A stretch of DNA of 64,000 nt from Glutinoglossum americanum (Eukaryota; Ascomycota; Geoglossomycetes; Geoglossales; Geoglossaceae). The translations under genes and the position numbers were made by a program. Positions within the stretch are counted from its first letter, which is position 1. Every line of letters begins with the position of its first letter. Location: the NCBI GenBank assembly GCA_020080175.1, contig JAGHQL010000123.1, positions 1-64,000 on the forward strand, written 5' to 3'. Positions 37,790 to 50,019 of the stretch are shown in pieces. The notes beneath the pieces are model-generated. The model did not search any database. It worked only from the letters and a program-made list of their open reading frames with translations, and had not been told where the DNA came from.

Positions 37790-38958
37790 ATGCTGCCTCA
37801 GCCTGAGGCGAATGGTGACCGGTCATCGTCGGAATCCACCGCATCTTTTGAAAACGCTCCCGCGCCTACAGCCATAACCCGATCTGGATTTTCCAGTTAC
37901 GACCTATTGAGCGCTTTGCGGGAGATGGACGAACTTGCCCCTGAGCAACCCCACGTCTGTAGGAGCCCCAGGCTAAGCTCAGATGAAGATTTCCAAATGT
38001 GTGTCCAGTCATCCCTATTGTATCCTATCTGACCATCGGAATTACTCTTGAATAAGTAACTCTGTTTGAGACTGATACTACCTCTGATTTGCTACTGACT
38101 GGCCACTCACAATCTAGAGAGCAACTCCCTGCGGTTTCTGAGGAACCTACTACAATCAACAAGTTTGACATCGATAACACAGCCAAAACTCGCAAAGTTC
38201 CTCTTTGGCAAAAGATGGAGAACAAAGTCGTTGTCACGAGAGTCAAGAAAGCTAAAGAGCTTTTGAACTACAAGAAGCAGATAATGCAAAGCTCCATCGA
38301 GGAGGCAGATGGGGAATCGCCCAAAGGCGAAGGATTTGTTGATCAAGAGGTCAGTTTAAAGTTCTTCTCATTTCAGATCATCCCACACCATGAGTTTCTT
38401 CCGCACCATATACAAAAAAGGCTCACGTTAGCCTTTTCATTGAGCTTTAGCTGACACCAACTCCACACTCGCGCAGATATGGAAACTTCGAGAGGAACTT
38501 GGTGCCTATGCGATTACGTACGGCGTCTGCGACTCCCGTCCTCCCCACCCAGGCCACCACCAAACTTGGACCTCTAGAAATCTTCGCTGCACTGTGTGTA
38601 CTACCAACTGCGGTATCTGTAATATCGCATGCTGCAAATACAATGAAGCAAGGATTTCAGAGCGTGAGGCGTATCTTGGATCCGAGGAGATGATGGCTGC
38701 AACGAGGGTCATCAACCGAATTCATGTCTACCTTCAAACAGGCTTTGACCTACCGACTTTCTTGAAATGCACAGAATGTAAAACCATCGTCTGCCCGAAC
38801 TGCTGTGGCCAATGCCCGGTAAAGATGTGCAAGGACCTCAGATGCAATGTAGGTACATCCGCTCCTAAGTCCACTAAGTCTCAGTACTAATACTACCGCA
38901 GAAATGCTGCAAAGATCCATGGCAGAGATGCAAGTGGCACGATGACGAAGACGAGTAG
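37790..38958 (+). CDS. Cysteine-rich, probably zinc-binding fungal protein, unknown function
   Basis: Four exons: 37790-38019, 38118-38349, 38477-38848 and 38902-38958, in phase, giving about 296 residues. The N-terminal half is Ser/acid-rich. The middle (KVPLWQKMENK and following) is Lys-rich and helical. The C-terminal part has many cysteines in CxxC spacing: CTVC, CGIC, CTEC, CPNC and CKD-x-RC-x-KCC, ending with WQRCKWHDDEDE. This suggests several zinc sites or a knuckle array. I do not recognise the family. The first intron is less certain: an alternative acceptor at 38078 is out of phase, whereas the CTGAC-containing acceptor used here keeps the frame. The last three exons are well supported. 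Confidence 0.72.
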
Positions 38959-39424
38959 TAGCCGCGCTAGGCATAAGAATCGCTCACAAAGCTGCAGCCG
39001 ATAGATCTTGCTTAAATGTGAGGGAGGACTCTGGATACCAATGGCGAGAGAGGCTGAGGCAAAAATTTGCTGGGTAGTTTCGTTTGTCGTCTTGCGGAAA
39101 ATGCTCTTTTTCAACAAGCTGCATGAGCGGACGGCATGAGCGTCCGGCTAATGTAGAAGTCTGCCATACACCTTAGAGCCTGTATGTAATTTCGTACTCT
39201 TTACCTCTAGTAGGACGGCTCCACTGTTTCACTATCGACGCCTAAGTCACGACGTACTTCGAATGCCGCTTGCCCTAAGCCTTTGCCCTAAAATGGACTG
39301 CGCTCCGGTCACATGACTCGCTAAGCCGCAACAACCAGATCCACGAAACGCTGACATTGCGACGTAGGACTAACGAACTTCGACGACAACCTCGCACCAG
39401 CGTACGTATTATACGTCACTAAAA
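38959..39424. other. Spacer, Cys-rich orphan gene to RPL24
   Basis: Terminator region of the orphan gene and the RPL24 promoter. No TATA box or other named element is evident. Confidence 0.5.
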
Positions 39425-40191
39425 ATGCGTACTTACGACGACACATTCAGTGGTCAGAAGATCTACCCTGGCAAGGTCCGCTCCCATTTTGTTTTGCGCC
39501 GCCTTCAATGCGGGGGATGTCTCAAAGAGGATGCTGATGCTGATGGGTTTTGTGTGAATCAAGGGAAAACTCTATGTCCGTGGCGACAGCAAGATCTTCC
39601 GCTTTCAGAATGGCAAGAGCGAGAGCTTGTTCCTGCAGAGAAAAAACCCGAGGCGGATCGCATGGACTGTTCTCTTCCGACGACAACACAAGAAAGGCAT
39701 TTCTGAGGTTAGCAGTGCTCCCCAACTGTGACCGAGACCTAGCTTTGGCCCCCTCGGTGGGAGGAATTGGATGGGAGGGCTGGTGGATTTTTAGCAGACT
39801 ACGCAGTCAGCCTACTGGAGTCCCATCGCCCAGCGCCTCAGGGATCTCGTTCGATGCGAATATATCGATCAACAGTGGCTAACCAAATTCTCTCCACAAA
39901 CAGGAAGTTGCCAAGAAACGTACCCGCCGCACTGTAAAGCACCAGCGAGCCATCGTCGGCGCCTCCCTAGACGTCATCAAAGAGCGCCGCTCGCAGCGCC
40001 CCGAAGCTCGCGCCGCTGCTCGCCAGGCTGCCATCAAGCAAGGCAAAGAGAAGAAGGCTGCGGAGGAGAGCAAGAAGAAACTAGAGAAGGCGAAGTCAGC
40101 AGCAAGCGCGGCAAGAGGACAGGTGGGCAAGATCCAGAGCAAACAAGGGGCGAAGGGCGCACCAACCAAGGTCAGCGCCCGGAGTCGTTAG
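39425..40191 (+). CDS. RPL24: Ribosomal protein eL24 (L24e)
   Basis: Component of the 60S subunit that contributes to an intersubunit bridge. Three exons: 39425-39475, 39564-39707 and 39904-40191, giving 160 residues. The start [17 protein letters not shown], then [14 protein letters not shown] and [19 protein letters not shown], identify L24e. The C-terminal third is Lys/Ala/Glu-rich. The N-terminal Cys pair of the archaeal zinc ribbon is absent; this fits fungal L24 proteins as I know them. Introns of 88 and 196 bp are long for the window, which is common in ribosomal protein genes; the second has a clear CTAAC branch point near 39880. Confidence 0.97.
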
Positions 40192-42421
40192 GTGGCTTTG
40201 GTGGAGTTTTCGCCTTGTGGAGAGGAAAGTAGGGCCGGGGGGAGACTGGGTTGTGAGATCTTCCTTTGCTGTTCTCTAAATCTGGGGAAATAGGGAGGAC
40301 TGCTACATATCGTGGATCAAGGAATTTCAACTGGAAACGGAGAGGTGACAATAAGGCATACAGTCTAACTGTTCCCCTCCATCGCACAATAAAGGCTCTC
40401 CTGGATCCATCAATGTCCCACTAACTGTGAAGTCTCTTCCGAGAATCCCGGCCTTCACACCTCACGACTAAAGAGGAGCCCCCAAGCACGGTGTCACATC
40501 TGCATTTGAACCCCCATTCCACTCTCCAGTTCAAAACTGCCTTCGACAATTCCAACCCCATCACATCCTGATCCTACCCATATCATGTAAGACGGCAAAG
40601 TTATCGCAATCTATCTCCGCAGAACCCAACCTCCTACGTGTCCACCCCCCCAAACCTAAGCCAAAAAAACAAGAACTATCCTAGCTAGGTTTACACGCCT
40701 TCGTATTCCCAAAAAATCACCGATACTCACAGCAAAACATTCTGGATATTTTCTCTCCTCCCCCTCCGCCCCCAGACTAGCTGTGTGTAGGCACATATAT
40801 TGTATGAATATCTGCCCAACCCTCGTTGTTGCTATTTTGTGGAAAATACTGGGTGAGTCAGGTGATGCGACGCCAATGCCGGGTGATGATGCTCACCTAT
40901 GCTCACCTATATCCCCAAGTCCCACCACTCACCTAGCCTCACCCCGAGCCGAAAACGGCACCCTCCGAAGTGGTATTTTGAAACCGTGGAGCCTAAAATG
41001 GATTTCGAGAAAGAGTCTGTGCCGCCCCTCTCTAAATGCTAGAAATGAAGACCAGTGCTCTGTTGTCTGTCTCTTAGACCTTTTTGTCTGTCGCTACTCT
41101 AACTTCATTTATTCTACCCTCGAACTATTGAGGGCTAAAAAGAAAACTATGTCCCAAGAGTATCAGGTATGTGCTATGGCTAATAGCTACAAAAGAACTC
41201 ACTAAGAGAAAGATTCTATTTGTCAGTGCACAGAGTCGCAAGATGCAGAGCGCAAGCACGGGCTAGCATGTGGCCTGTATTCAAACCAAGCTTCTTTTCC
41301 AACCAACGAAGTTAATTCTTTAACCTTTATCGGTCAACACCCTCTTATATTATCTAATAAAAGCTACCCAGTAGCCTCATACCTACCCTACTACTCAGCT
41401 TAGCCTCCCAGCTACCTCGCCAAACTTCCTGCCAAGCCGTGATGTCAGATTCTCGAAGGTGTCACGGACGCTCGAAGTGGTTGAAACTGCTGAAAGAGGT
41501 GCTCGCAGGCGCTCATAGGTAGGTTCTCGAGTTCGAGTGGGTGTCACGGCCTGGCTAGAGGCTTAACGGAGCCACCGGGTGATAGAGTGGGGTAGTGGAA
41601 TAGGTAGGAGGCCGTGGGGCCATTCTATTGGATAGGCTATGTACAAGAGATGTGTTGACCGATGGAGGTTGAAGAATCAACTCCGTCGGTCAGAAAAGGA
41701 GCTCGCGGGCTTGGCTCGAGCCCAGACCACATGCTGATCCGTGCTCGCGAGCTCCGCCCCTTGCGGCTCTGCGCCGTGACAAGTTGGTACCACTTTAAAA
41801 GGTAAGCCAGCTGAGAAAGTAAAATGGGTAACATTTAGTGATAATTTCTATTTCGCCAGAGGTGGTAACGAAGAGAATAGTTGCTGAAAACAATTCCTTG
41901 ATATACAAACTGTAGGTATGCATGGCATTGTTGGGGATCAACTCTTCGCAACTTGGGGCTAGAACATATTTGCTTTTTAAGGTCCAGTCTAGGCTTTCCA
42001 TAAAGTTGACACCAAACGTCTCACTCACCCACAACTAGGCCGTCACGAGCCCATTCCTATCCTCGAGACCTCCGCTCAAGACTTTGTCATTCGTCCTATC
42101 ACTTTCCAGTTCGTTTAAACCCTTCACAATGTGGCTGAAGCCACGCAACAATGCGAATGACCAGCAAGTGACGGTAACGCAGCATCTTCAGCTGCCCTCA
42201 TACTCGACGGAAGAAGTTAAAATTGATTTACCCCGCAGTGGTAACAAGCATTTCGACCATCACACTATGCTAATGCAGCAGTTCTCGCTTTTGTTTGGCA
42301 GCCCTACGCGCTCCTCTGAAAGTACCAATTCCAATTATTGCGCTATGATCAATATCTCGGAGAAGAGCCGAGTTTTTACATCTCCGAAGGCTATTGTACA
42401 CATTTCTGAGCTGTGACTTTG
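40192..42421. other. 2.2-kb accessory spacer
   Basis: No intact gene. It holds the LTR-like relic at 41542-41781. A 95-codon frame from 42129 (starting MWLKPRNNANDQQV) lies just upstream of the membrane protein gene in another frame and ends before its ATG. I found no splice that links it in phase, so it is either a long upstream ORF or an unrecognised first exon. Confidence 0.5.
41542..41781. mobile_element. Solo-LTR-like relic (240 bp)
   Basis: The element begins TGTCACGGC and ends GCCGTGACA, a 9-bp inverted terminal repeat with TG...CA ends, as in LTRs of fungal Ty3-like elements. The five flanking bases do not match, so no target-site duplication is visible, and no internal coding region remains. 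A second TGTCACGG occurs about 80 bp upstream (near 41460). It looks like an old fossil; a short inverted-repeat element is the alternative reading. Confidence 0.5.
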
Positions 42422-44341
42422 ATGGCAAACCCCAGCATCAACGAATGGCCAGACTGTCCGAAGCAGTTGGCAGGCAGGTCCTCAAGGCTGTCTCAAATCT
42501 TAACTAACATCATACTCATATCTTTGGCATCACTCTTCTTCATCTTTGCCGGCCTCGTTGCAAGGAACAATGGCGTTCCCTCTAACAAAGTTGAAGCCAG
42601 GCTGTCCGAGGCAGCACATTACGTGAGTACATCCAAGTATCCTCCATAACTACAATTTATTAATATATGCAACTAGGGTCCAACGATCTTTTCGATTATG
42701 TTCGCTGCTATTGTCGGCCGAGCCCTCAAATCAATCTGTCTTTGGAGACTGCAAGAAGGCGAATATATCGGTCTTCTTGATGCGCTGCTTGGGAGCACGA
42801 CATTTACGAACACCATCACAACACAAGTCAGTCTTCGATCGCTGCACTTCGTCGGAGTCTTACTGGTCCTTTTATGGGCACTCTCTCCTATTGGCGGTCA
42901 AGCCTCGCTGCGAGTTCTCAGCTTTGAACCCCACCCCATCACCAATTCCGCAACTTTGCAGTATATGGACACGAATAGCTCCTATGAAGCCTATATGGCC
43001 GCGGATACGGGTAGTCAACTCTCTCCAGTTGACGCTCTTTTTCTTTCCGCATTGGCCGCTCCACCCACAACGAAAGCCTCGAGCTCGGACACTTGGGGAA
43101 ACCTGAAGATTCCAATGCTGGAGACCATCCCCGGATATTCTGAAAAACGAGCGCAAACTTGGCTCTCCGTTGATGCAGGAAATACAAATTCAACTCTTAC
43201 ATATTCTTCTCTTCTCGGGGTTCCCATCGCAAACATACCCAGTCGCGGAAACACGACATTCAACCTGGAGACGTCATACTGGGTCCTGAACTGCTCACCC
43301 CTGGAACCTGTAGACTCCTATGCGGACATGAATAACTTACTGAATAATACCGGAAGTACTGTTCCTGACTGGGTGGCCTCTTGGGGCGGCATAAATTCCA
43401 CGACTCTAGAGGTTACACCCTCAGGTGAGTTTCGATGCAATGCCATAGATCCACAAATGCCTCCCCGGACGATACAATACGTAAGTTATGACAGCTATCT
43501 CGGCTTCGGAAGTAATCCTGGCACAAAGGCAACTTGCACTGTCCGAACTTCATACGTGGAGCTTTCAGTGTCATGCAGAGGCTGGGACTGCAACGTTGGC
43601 AAAATACGACAATCGACCCTACCGCACCAACCCACCTGGTATACGGGACTAGATAACTGCAATGGCTACGGTCCTACGCCGGCGTTTTCGTGGTATGCTG
43701 CATACTTTGCTCGAATTATCGCTGGTGTCCACGGCGCCGAGCCAACGGCGTTGCAGTTATATTTCATCAACCCCGCGAATCCATTCAATATTTCGGCAAT
43801 CTATTCTATGCCACCGCTATACAGCGTAGGCAGTCAGTCCTTTGCCATAAGCTTGGCGCAGCTGCTAAATACATACTGGATTGCGAGCGTGGGAACGGAA
43901 GCTCTTGTCCTTGGGCATCCTGCAAACTTCACTGCTCTGAGTTTCCTCGCTCTAAAAGCGACACGATTCTTGCACACCACAGCAACAATCACAGTGAACG
44001 AGGAGGTTATGGTCTGTCACTGGGGCTGGCTGATCGCGCTGCTCATCGCTACTTTCGCGATGTTTCTCGCGGCCGTGGCAAAGCTGGTCATCGATCTTCA
44101 AATATGGATACCAACCCTCTCCATGAACATATCGACTATCGCAAGGAACAATCCTTGTTTTACTCTACCTCATAGCGGCTCGGCCCTGAGCGACTCCAAA
44201 CGATCCAGACTGCTAAGAGATATGAAGGCGAGATTTGGCGACGTGGCACCTGGGGATCAGGTGGGTTACCTGATGGCTGGAGATTGTTATGAAGATGGAG
44301 GTCATGTCTTGAGGTTCCAGAAAAACCGGTATTACCGTTAG
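42422..44341 (+). CDS. Multi-span fungal membrane protein, unknown function
   Basis: Two exons, 42422-42622 and 42677-44341, join in phase across a 54-bp intron to give 621 residues. Hydrophobic spans lie at about 24-46, 68-88, 118-140 and near 540-565 (HWGWLIALLIATFAMFLAAV). Between the third and last spans is a region of about 390 residues with many N-x-S/T sites and several Cys, so it probably faces the cell surface or a lumen. The sequences GPTIFSIMFAAIVGRALKS and LLWALSPIGGQASLR resemble a large family of uncharacterised Pezizomycotina membrane proteins. The C-terminal cytosolic tail is short and basic. No catalytic motif is evident. Confidence 0.78.
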
Positions 44342-45811
44342 GCAGTGGATGAGAATGGAGAATGAAAGATGACCTCGCCCTGTACAGGGATTTATGAAGA
44401 CTCGGAAGGTGAAGATAAGCTACAGGAATGGAGCTCCGACGGCTACAAGAATCTGGGGGGGGCTGCAGATCCATTTTGGGCGTTAGATCCTGATTTTGCC
44501 AGTATGCCAAAATTGTCCCGTCCGAGCCGTTTCCTAGTGATAGATAGTACAGAAGCCCAGCTGCAAAAGTTTTCAGAATTTCACTTAGGCTTTACCCCGC
44601 TAAAATCTAGTTAAAAGTCAAGTTGAGCCTTCGCCCGACCTTCGCGTACGAGACATTTTGGTGGGGGTGTGCAGTTAAGGCTACGGTCGTCTCCTATACC
44701 TACTTATGGTAGCATTTGGCGGCTGCCTTGCAGAAAGATCCAGGATGATAGCCTGCAAAATTATTAGCACAAGGATAGAGGAGTCTCAAAGCAGGCACGG
44801 AACACATCTACGCGAAGCCAAGGGAAGAAATCAAAGAGATTCACAGCTAAGATATATTCTCCGTCTGGGTTCTGCGGTACGCGAAGTTGTGTCGCCGCGA
44901 TGGGATACCTGGGGCGAGCGCACTCACCCCAGTTAGCGCTGCAGAAAGAGCTTTCAGAAGCTCTACAAGCTCAAGTGCTGGCGTGATCTGTAGTTCTCCA
45001 ATAGTCAAATAAAGATGACGCCTCGCCTTTGGCGGTAGCGATAAGACTGCGAAGGATGCTATTTGCAAACCCATATGGAGTTCTCTGTACCTAATAGTGG
45101 CTCATATATCCTATCGAACTGCACCTGCGGAGGCGAGGTAGGATTGTAAAAGAAAATAGCAAGCAAAACAAGTATATGACCCTAAATGTCAGAACCGTCG
45201 ACCGGGATGCTGTTGAGGCTCATTGGGTAGCCGTCCATCCCCCTCCCTGCTTTCTTCCCACTTCTCCCTACTACGTCTTCCCTGATAGCGTTATACAGTA
45301 TAGAGCATCGAGTGTAGACAACCGGGCTTTTGGTTGCGTCAAAGAGACTTCAGCTTGATTATAAGAGGTATTTGCACATTTCCCTAGTCTTTCAAGTCTA
45401 TGAACGCTAAGTTCTAGGCACCCCGGGCTCACCCGAGCTTAGGACGGCGACGCTCACCCACTGGAACGGGAAAGGAAACCGCGCAAATGAGGGTAGATAT
45501 TCATTCTGTAGGTATGTACGAAGTATGCAGTATGCAACCAGGGGGCGATGGCGAGCGGGGCAGCACTATATAATATTCGACAACGACACCCCCGCAATAA
45601 CAACGGTCGTTCATTCACCAATTCATAAGCTCTCGTTCCCATTTCAATCGCTCACTTTATCCAAAAAAAAACTCAGGGCAGATATCCATCGCCGTCACTC
45701 TCCTCATAACCCTTGAGAATTAGATACATAGTCACTTCTTCACCGGGTCGAGAGAGACGGTTAGCGGGAGGTTCAAAGGCACCCAGAGCAATAATTAAGA
45801 ACGCCGACACT
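44342..45811. other. 1.5-kb spacer without a recognisable gene
   Basis: Short frames on both strands (for example 44847-45074 minus) have no family resemblance. The last 300 bp presumably carry the peroxiredoxin promoter and leader. Confidence 0.5.
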
Positions 45812-46754
45812 ATGAGTGGACTCAAAGCCGGTGATAAGTTCCCTGAGGGCGTGGTTTTTAAGTACGTATTCCGCTCTATATCTTGTTACCTCCATACCTT
45901 TACCTCCCACATATACCTATCTGCCTGTCCTCCTCTCCTTCGTTCAACTTCCGCAAACACCACACTCCACACCACAATCACGAACACCTCCATATTCCCT
46001 ACTCCCTCTATCATCACCTCGCTAACCCCAAAAAGCTACATCCCCTACACCCCCGAGAAATCCTCCCTCTCCGCCTGCGGAATCCCCCAGTCCTACCCCG
46101 CCTCCGAGCGTTTCGCCGGAAAAAAAGTGATCCTCATCTCCACCCCCGGGGCGTTCACGCCTGGATGCCATCAGCGCCGTACGCACGCTTCCTTTCCCTT
46201 CCCCTTCCCCCCCCCCAAAAAAAAAAAAAAAACACCACAGCCCGCTCACCTAGAAGACGGAACGAGCGCAACAGACCTCCCGGGCTACTTGAACAACTTG
46301 CCATCCCTGGAAGCCCAAGGTGTCGACATCATCGCGGTGATAGCGTACAATGACCCCTGGGTCATGAGCGCGTGGGGGAAGGCGAACAACGTGTACGGCA
46401 ACTACGTCGTCTGTCTTCCCCCCTACCAATCAATATCCATAACAGATAGGCGGCTGATGCGTGGCTCTGTGGCGCGCAGATCTTCCTCACCGACCCCTCG
46501 ATCAAATTCTCCAAATCCATCGGCTGGACGAACGGCGAGAGGACGGCGAGGTATGTGATTGTGCTTGAGGATGGGGTTGTGAAGTACGCGGCTAGGGAGA
46601 CGGGGAGCGAGGTTATCGTGAGTTCCCCCCCCCTTCCGTTTTTATGTTTTTATGTTTGTATGTGGGTTTAGGAGTGGTGGGGTTCTTGGCTGATCTACGG
46701 GGTTTTTTTTGGGGATAGGCGACGAGTGTGGAGACTGTGTCGTCGAAGTTGTGA
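45812..46754 (+). CDS. PMP20: Peroxisomal peroxiredoxin (Prx5/Pmp20 type)
   Basis: Thiol peroxidase that reduces H2O2 and alkyl hydroperoxides. Five exons: 45812-45861, 46036-46178, 46254-46405, 46480-46617 and 46719-46754, giving 172 residues. The core reads MSGLKAGDKFPEGVVF, ISTPGAFTPGCH (peroxidatic Cys61), VIAYNDPWVMSAW and KFSKSIGWTNGERTARYV. The final 36-bp exon encodes ATSVETVSSKL and so ends in SKL, a canonical PTS1 signal for peroxisome import. The second intron holds C- and A-runs; its acceptor at 46253 was chosen for phase, and the exon 3 end could also be 46408. Homologues include the Aspergillus allergen Asp f 3. Confidence 0.88.
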
Positions 46755-47072
46755 GGCGGTATGGGAGGGGAGGGGAAGGGAGGAAGAGGTTTAACTTGAT
46801 GACGTTCACCTATCGATCCGGTGTTTGCTCAACCGGCTTGTGAAAGGCTGATCAGAATTAATACAACAATCGCATCCATCTGCGGGAATCTTCAGTTGTG
46901 TTAAAATTCTATCTAGCGCATTAATACCATTTTTCCCGTAATCCTGCTTTCAACCCCACAGCGCTACGTCCACCCACCCACGCCACCTCACCAATTCGCA
47001 CGAGCCAACTGAACAGTAAACCGGACAAGACAACCAAAGCCTAATGACGCTGTACGCACATACATACACACC
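46755..47072. other. Convergent spacer, peroxiredoxin gene / POP1
   Basis: 3' flanks of two convergent genes. Nothing else seen. Confidence 0.6.
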
Positions 47073-50019
47073 CTAACTGACCTCCCACCTCCCCAGCCTC
47101 CCAACTCCACCCCCCGCCTCCCTGACGATGCACAACCTCTTCCCCTCCCCACCACCCCCCACCTTCCCAAACGCCAAACACCCAACCCCGATCCCCCTCC
47201 CCTCACCGAGGCTAAAATTCCCGCTCGTCACGAACCCAATCAGATCGCCCTCCCCCGGAACGACAGGGTAATCCGCGTCTCCCGCCTGAGGCACGTCGAG
47301 GTCTCCACTGCGACGGGCAGGGGGGCCCGCGAGGAGGGAGGAGGCCAACGCCTGGAGGGGGTGGGGGCGGTGGTGGGCCTCCCTACCGCCAGCGGCGCCG
47401 AGGTGTTTATTATTATTATTACTATTACTCTTCCTCGCGGGATCCTGGGGGAGCAGCGAGAGCCAATTCCGTCGCAGTTCCGGGTCGGAAGTCGGGAGGC
47501 GGTATATCCGCGCGCAGTCCTGGGGCCGGCCGCGGGTGAGGAGGGTGATTTTGGCGGTGAAGAAGGCGGTTGCGAGGGCTTCTTTTGGGAGGGCGGCGAG
47601 GGAGGGGGGGAGGCGGGTTGGGTTGCGGAGGGCGAGTGAGGCGAGGGGGGTGGGGAGGTGCCAGATGTCGAGGGGTGGGGAGGGTGATGCGGGTGCTGCT
47701 GGATTTTTTGGGGCGGCCGAGGTTGAGCCCGCGAGGTGGAGCGGCAGCTTAGGTTGATCTTCTGTAGGCGGCTGACTCTCGGTACTAGCCGGTTTCAGCA
47801 CTCTCTCCCAATCGCAACCCCATCCGATTCCAATTTCACCCTTCATCTCTTTGCTCAATGGAATGCTTCCCCACTCGGTCCGCTTCCCCTTTGGCCTCCT
47901 CTCCCACTCACCCCTCCGTCTCTCCCTCTCTTGTTCCTCCCATTCCCATCCCGCACGGGTGCCCGGGTAGTCTCCCGGAAACCAAGGGGTCCCCGTCTCA
48001 AAGGCTGCTTGCCTAATTTCCCGAAGACCGCCGAATCTGGGGTTTCCGCCGGAGGACAGCGGGTAATGAACGAGCGAGTACCACATGGGTAGCACACATT
48101 TCCAGGGTAGGAGCAGTGTCCACTTGCCCTGGCCTCCTCCGCTTCCTTGGGTAGAAGCGGATGGCCGTCGTGAAGCCAAAAGTAGGATCGGAATCCGAGG
48201 GTCTGAAGGGAGAGGGTCGGGGTAGGCTCCTGGCATAGCCATGCCTTTACGGCGATTGATGCTCTTCTGGCTTGCCAGTAATCTACTCGCCTCCAATCTA
48301 CGGAGGCGGGTAAAAAGAGCCGGTGGGGATTGTGTGTGGTCGGGAGGCCACGTAGAGAGGATATTTAGCAAATCTTCCTCCGCTTGTGGCTGGCTTGCTG
48401 CAGACGGCTGCGATATGGCTCGCGGAGGGTAGTGGAGCCGAGGGTCAGATACGTCGAAGCCGAGTAATGCATTTTCAGGGAGGCTGGCGGGATTAACGTG
48501 AGGCGCGAGAGAGCTCCAAACCTGGCCGGGACTTTGGGGGCTTGCCGTGTCCCCTCGTTGAATACCTATCGGTTTTAGTGCTCCCAGAAGGGCCTCTGTG
48601 GAACCCGGGCCCTTAATCTCAATACTGCCGATATCAAAGCGTAGATCTTCAACCGTGACCAGTGGTCGCTGCATCTTTGCCACGGCAACAATTTCGTTCC
48701 ACAGCTGCAGGAAAGCAGACGGATGGATTCGGATGAAAACTTTTCTCCGGAGTGGCCTCACTTTCTCTGGCTTCTTCATGGCGTCCACTGTTTCAACATC
48801 CAGCATCTCCACATCCCCCAATGCTTCACCAGGAGCACACCACACAATCAGGGCTGGTGCGATGGGCTTGGTGGGCCATTCACCCCTTGCGAACAGCCAG
48901 CCCTCCCAACTTCTCCTTCCGGCCTTCCACTTTTCCCTCATCTTAACGTTGGCATTCAACCCATCGGCGATTTCCTGGACGCCCACCCCAAGAGCCTTCA
49001 AAAGCCCTTCGAGGGTCGCCTCTACCCCCTCTAAGCCAATCGTAGACATGTAGCTCATATCCCACACCACAGCTCCTCTCAAACCCGTTGCGCGGTGAGT
49101 TGGTCGGTAGCTCTTCTCCGTAGGTGTAATCGGGATAGCGAACCTCCACAGAGGAGATTTTGGGAGGGTCATATGTGCCCGCTTTGCATGGAATATGTGT
49201 GTAGGAAGCCAAGTCTTGTTGACTTGACGCTTTCGAAACTTCGCTGCAGGCTTGGGAGGGTTGGCAAGCGCATCGGGAGGGGTCCTTTTCGCCTTCGCAG
49301 GTCGCGGTTTAGCCTCCCTGTGCTCTTCTGAGCTTCCCTTTGCATCCTTAAGGGACTTTTTCCGAGCTTTGGCGCGTTTTGCCAGCCCGTGTAGTCGTTT
49401 GGCTGTTTCAAGGCGGAGGCGCATATGCGACGAGGGTACACGCCGACGTGCAACAACCGTAGGGGTATTATCTTCCACCATCTATTGCAGATCATCATCA
49501 GCTCTGCTCAGAACCAGAACCGTTTTGTCGGCCTCTCCCCAACTCAAAAGATAGAGCTACGAACCTCCTTCTCCGCCCTGGGTCTCAGCCTCTTTGGTAC
49601 GAGCTTCACATTATGGCTAGCCGTCCGCCGTCGCATATCCCTCGGAACCTGTTGGAAAGCTCGTCTCGTTGAACCTTTCCTGTATCATCATCAATAGCTA
49701 GCTTGTTAGCCTCCGCGTGTCAACGTAAACCGTGGAAACCGCACTTCGACCTCGCCATCCCTTCCTCCAGCGCTCTGATCTCAAATTCCCTGGCCTGTAC
49801 AAAGGCATTGACGTCAAGCTTTCCAGATTTCAGCGCCTTGTCCGAGGTCTGCGTAGCAATCTCACGCGCGTCGAGGGTTTTGGCGCGTTTACGCTGTCGA
49901 GCATTACTGAGATTATTCTCAGGTTCCTTGCCCGGGTGTTGTTTCCGCTTCAGCTTGGCTGTTGCATCGGGAGGAGCATTGGAGCCACCTCCAGTCTTTC
50001 CGCCCTTGGTTGTTACCAT
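47073..50019 (-). CDS. POP1: RNase P/MRP protein subunit Pop1
   Basis: Largest protein of RNase P and RNase MRP, needed for 5' processing of tRNA and for pre-rRNA cleavage. Three exons: 50019-49745, 49679-49565 and 49481-47073, in phase, giving 932 residues. The exon 1-2 join restores the Pop1 hallmark RAFQQVPRDMRRRTASHN, followed by KRLRPRAEKE and then, after intron 2, SSHMRLRLETAKRLHGLAKRA. THIFHAKRAHM and the POPLD region near 560-640 (KWTLLLPWKCVLPMWYSLVHYP) complete the family pattern. The C-terminal fifth is very G/C-rich, with an Asn run from an (ATT)n-like tract at about 47408-47425. It is divergent from RAX1. Confidence 0.94.

Noticed and set aside
39476-39903. Possible snoRNA in the RPL24 introns
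   Set aside because: Ribosomal protein introns often host snoRNAs, but I could not find a convincing pair of C and D boxes or an H/ACA fold in either intron.
46179-46240. Peroxiredoxin exon starting at CCCGCTCAC (acceptor at 46240)
   Set aside because: It is out of phase with the preceding exon end; the acceptor at 46253 keeps the frame.
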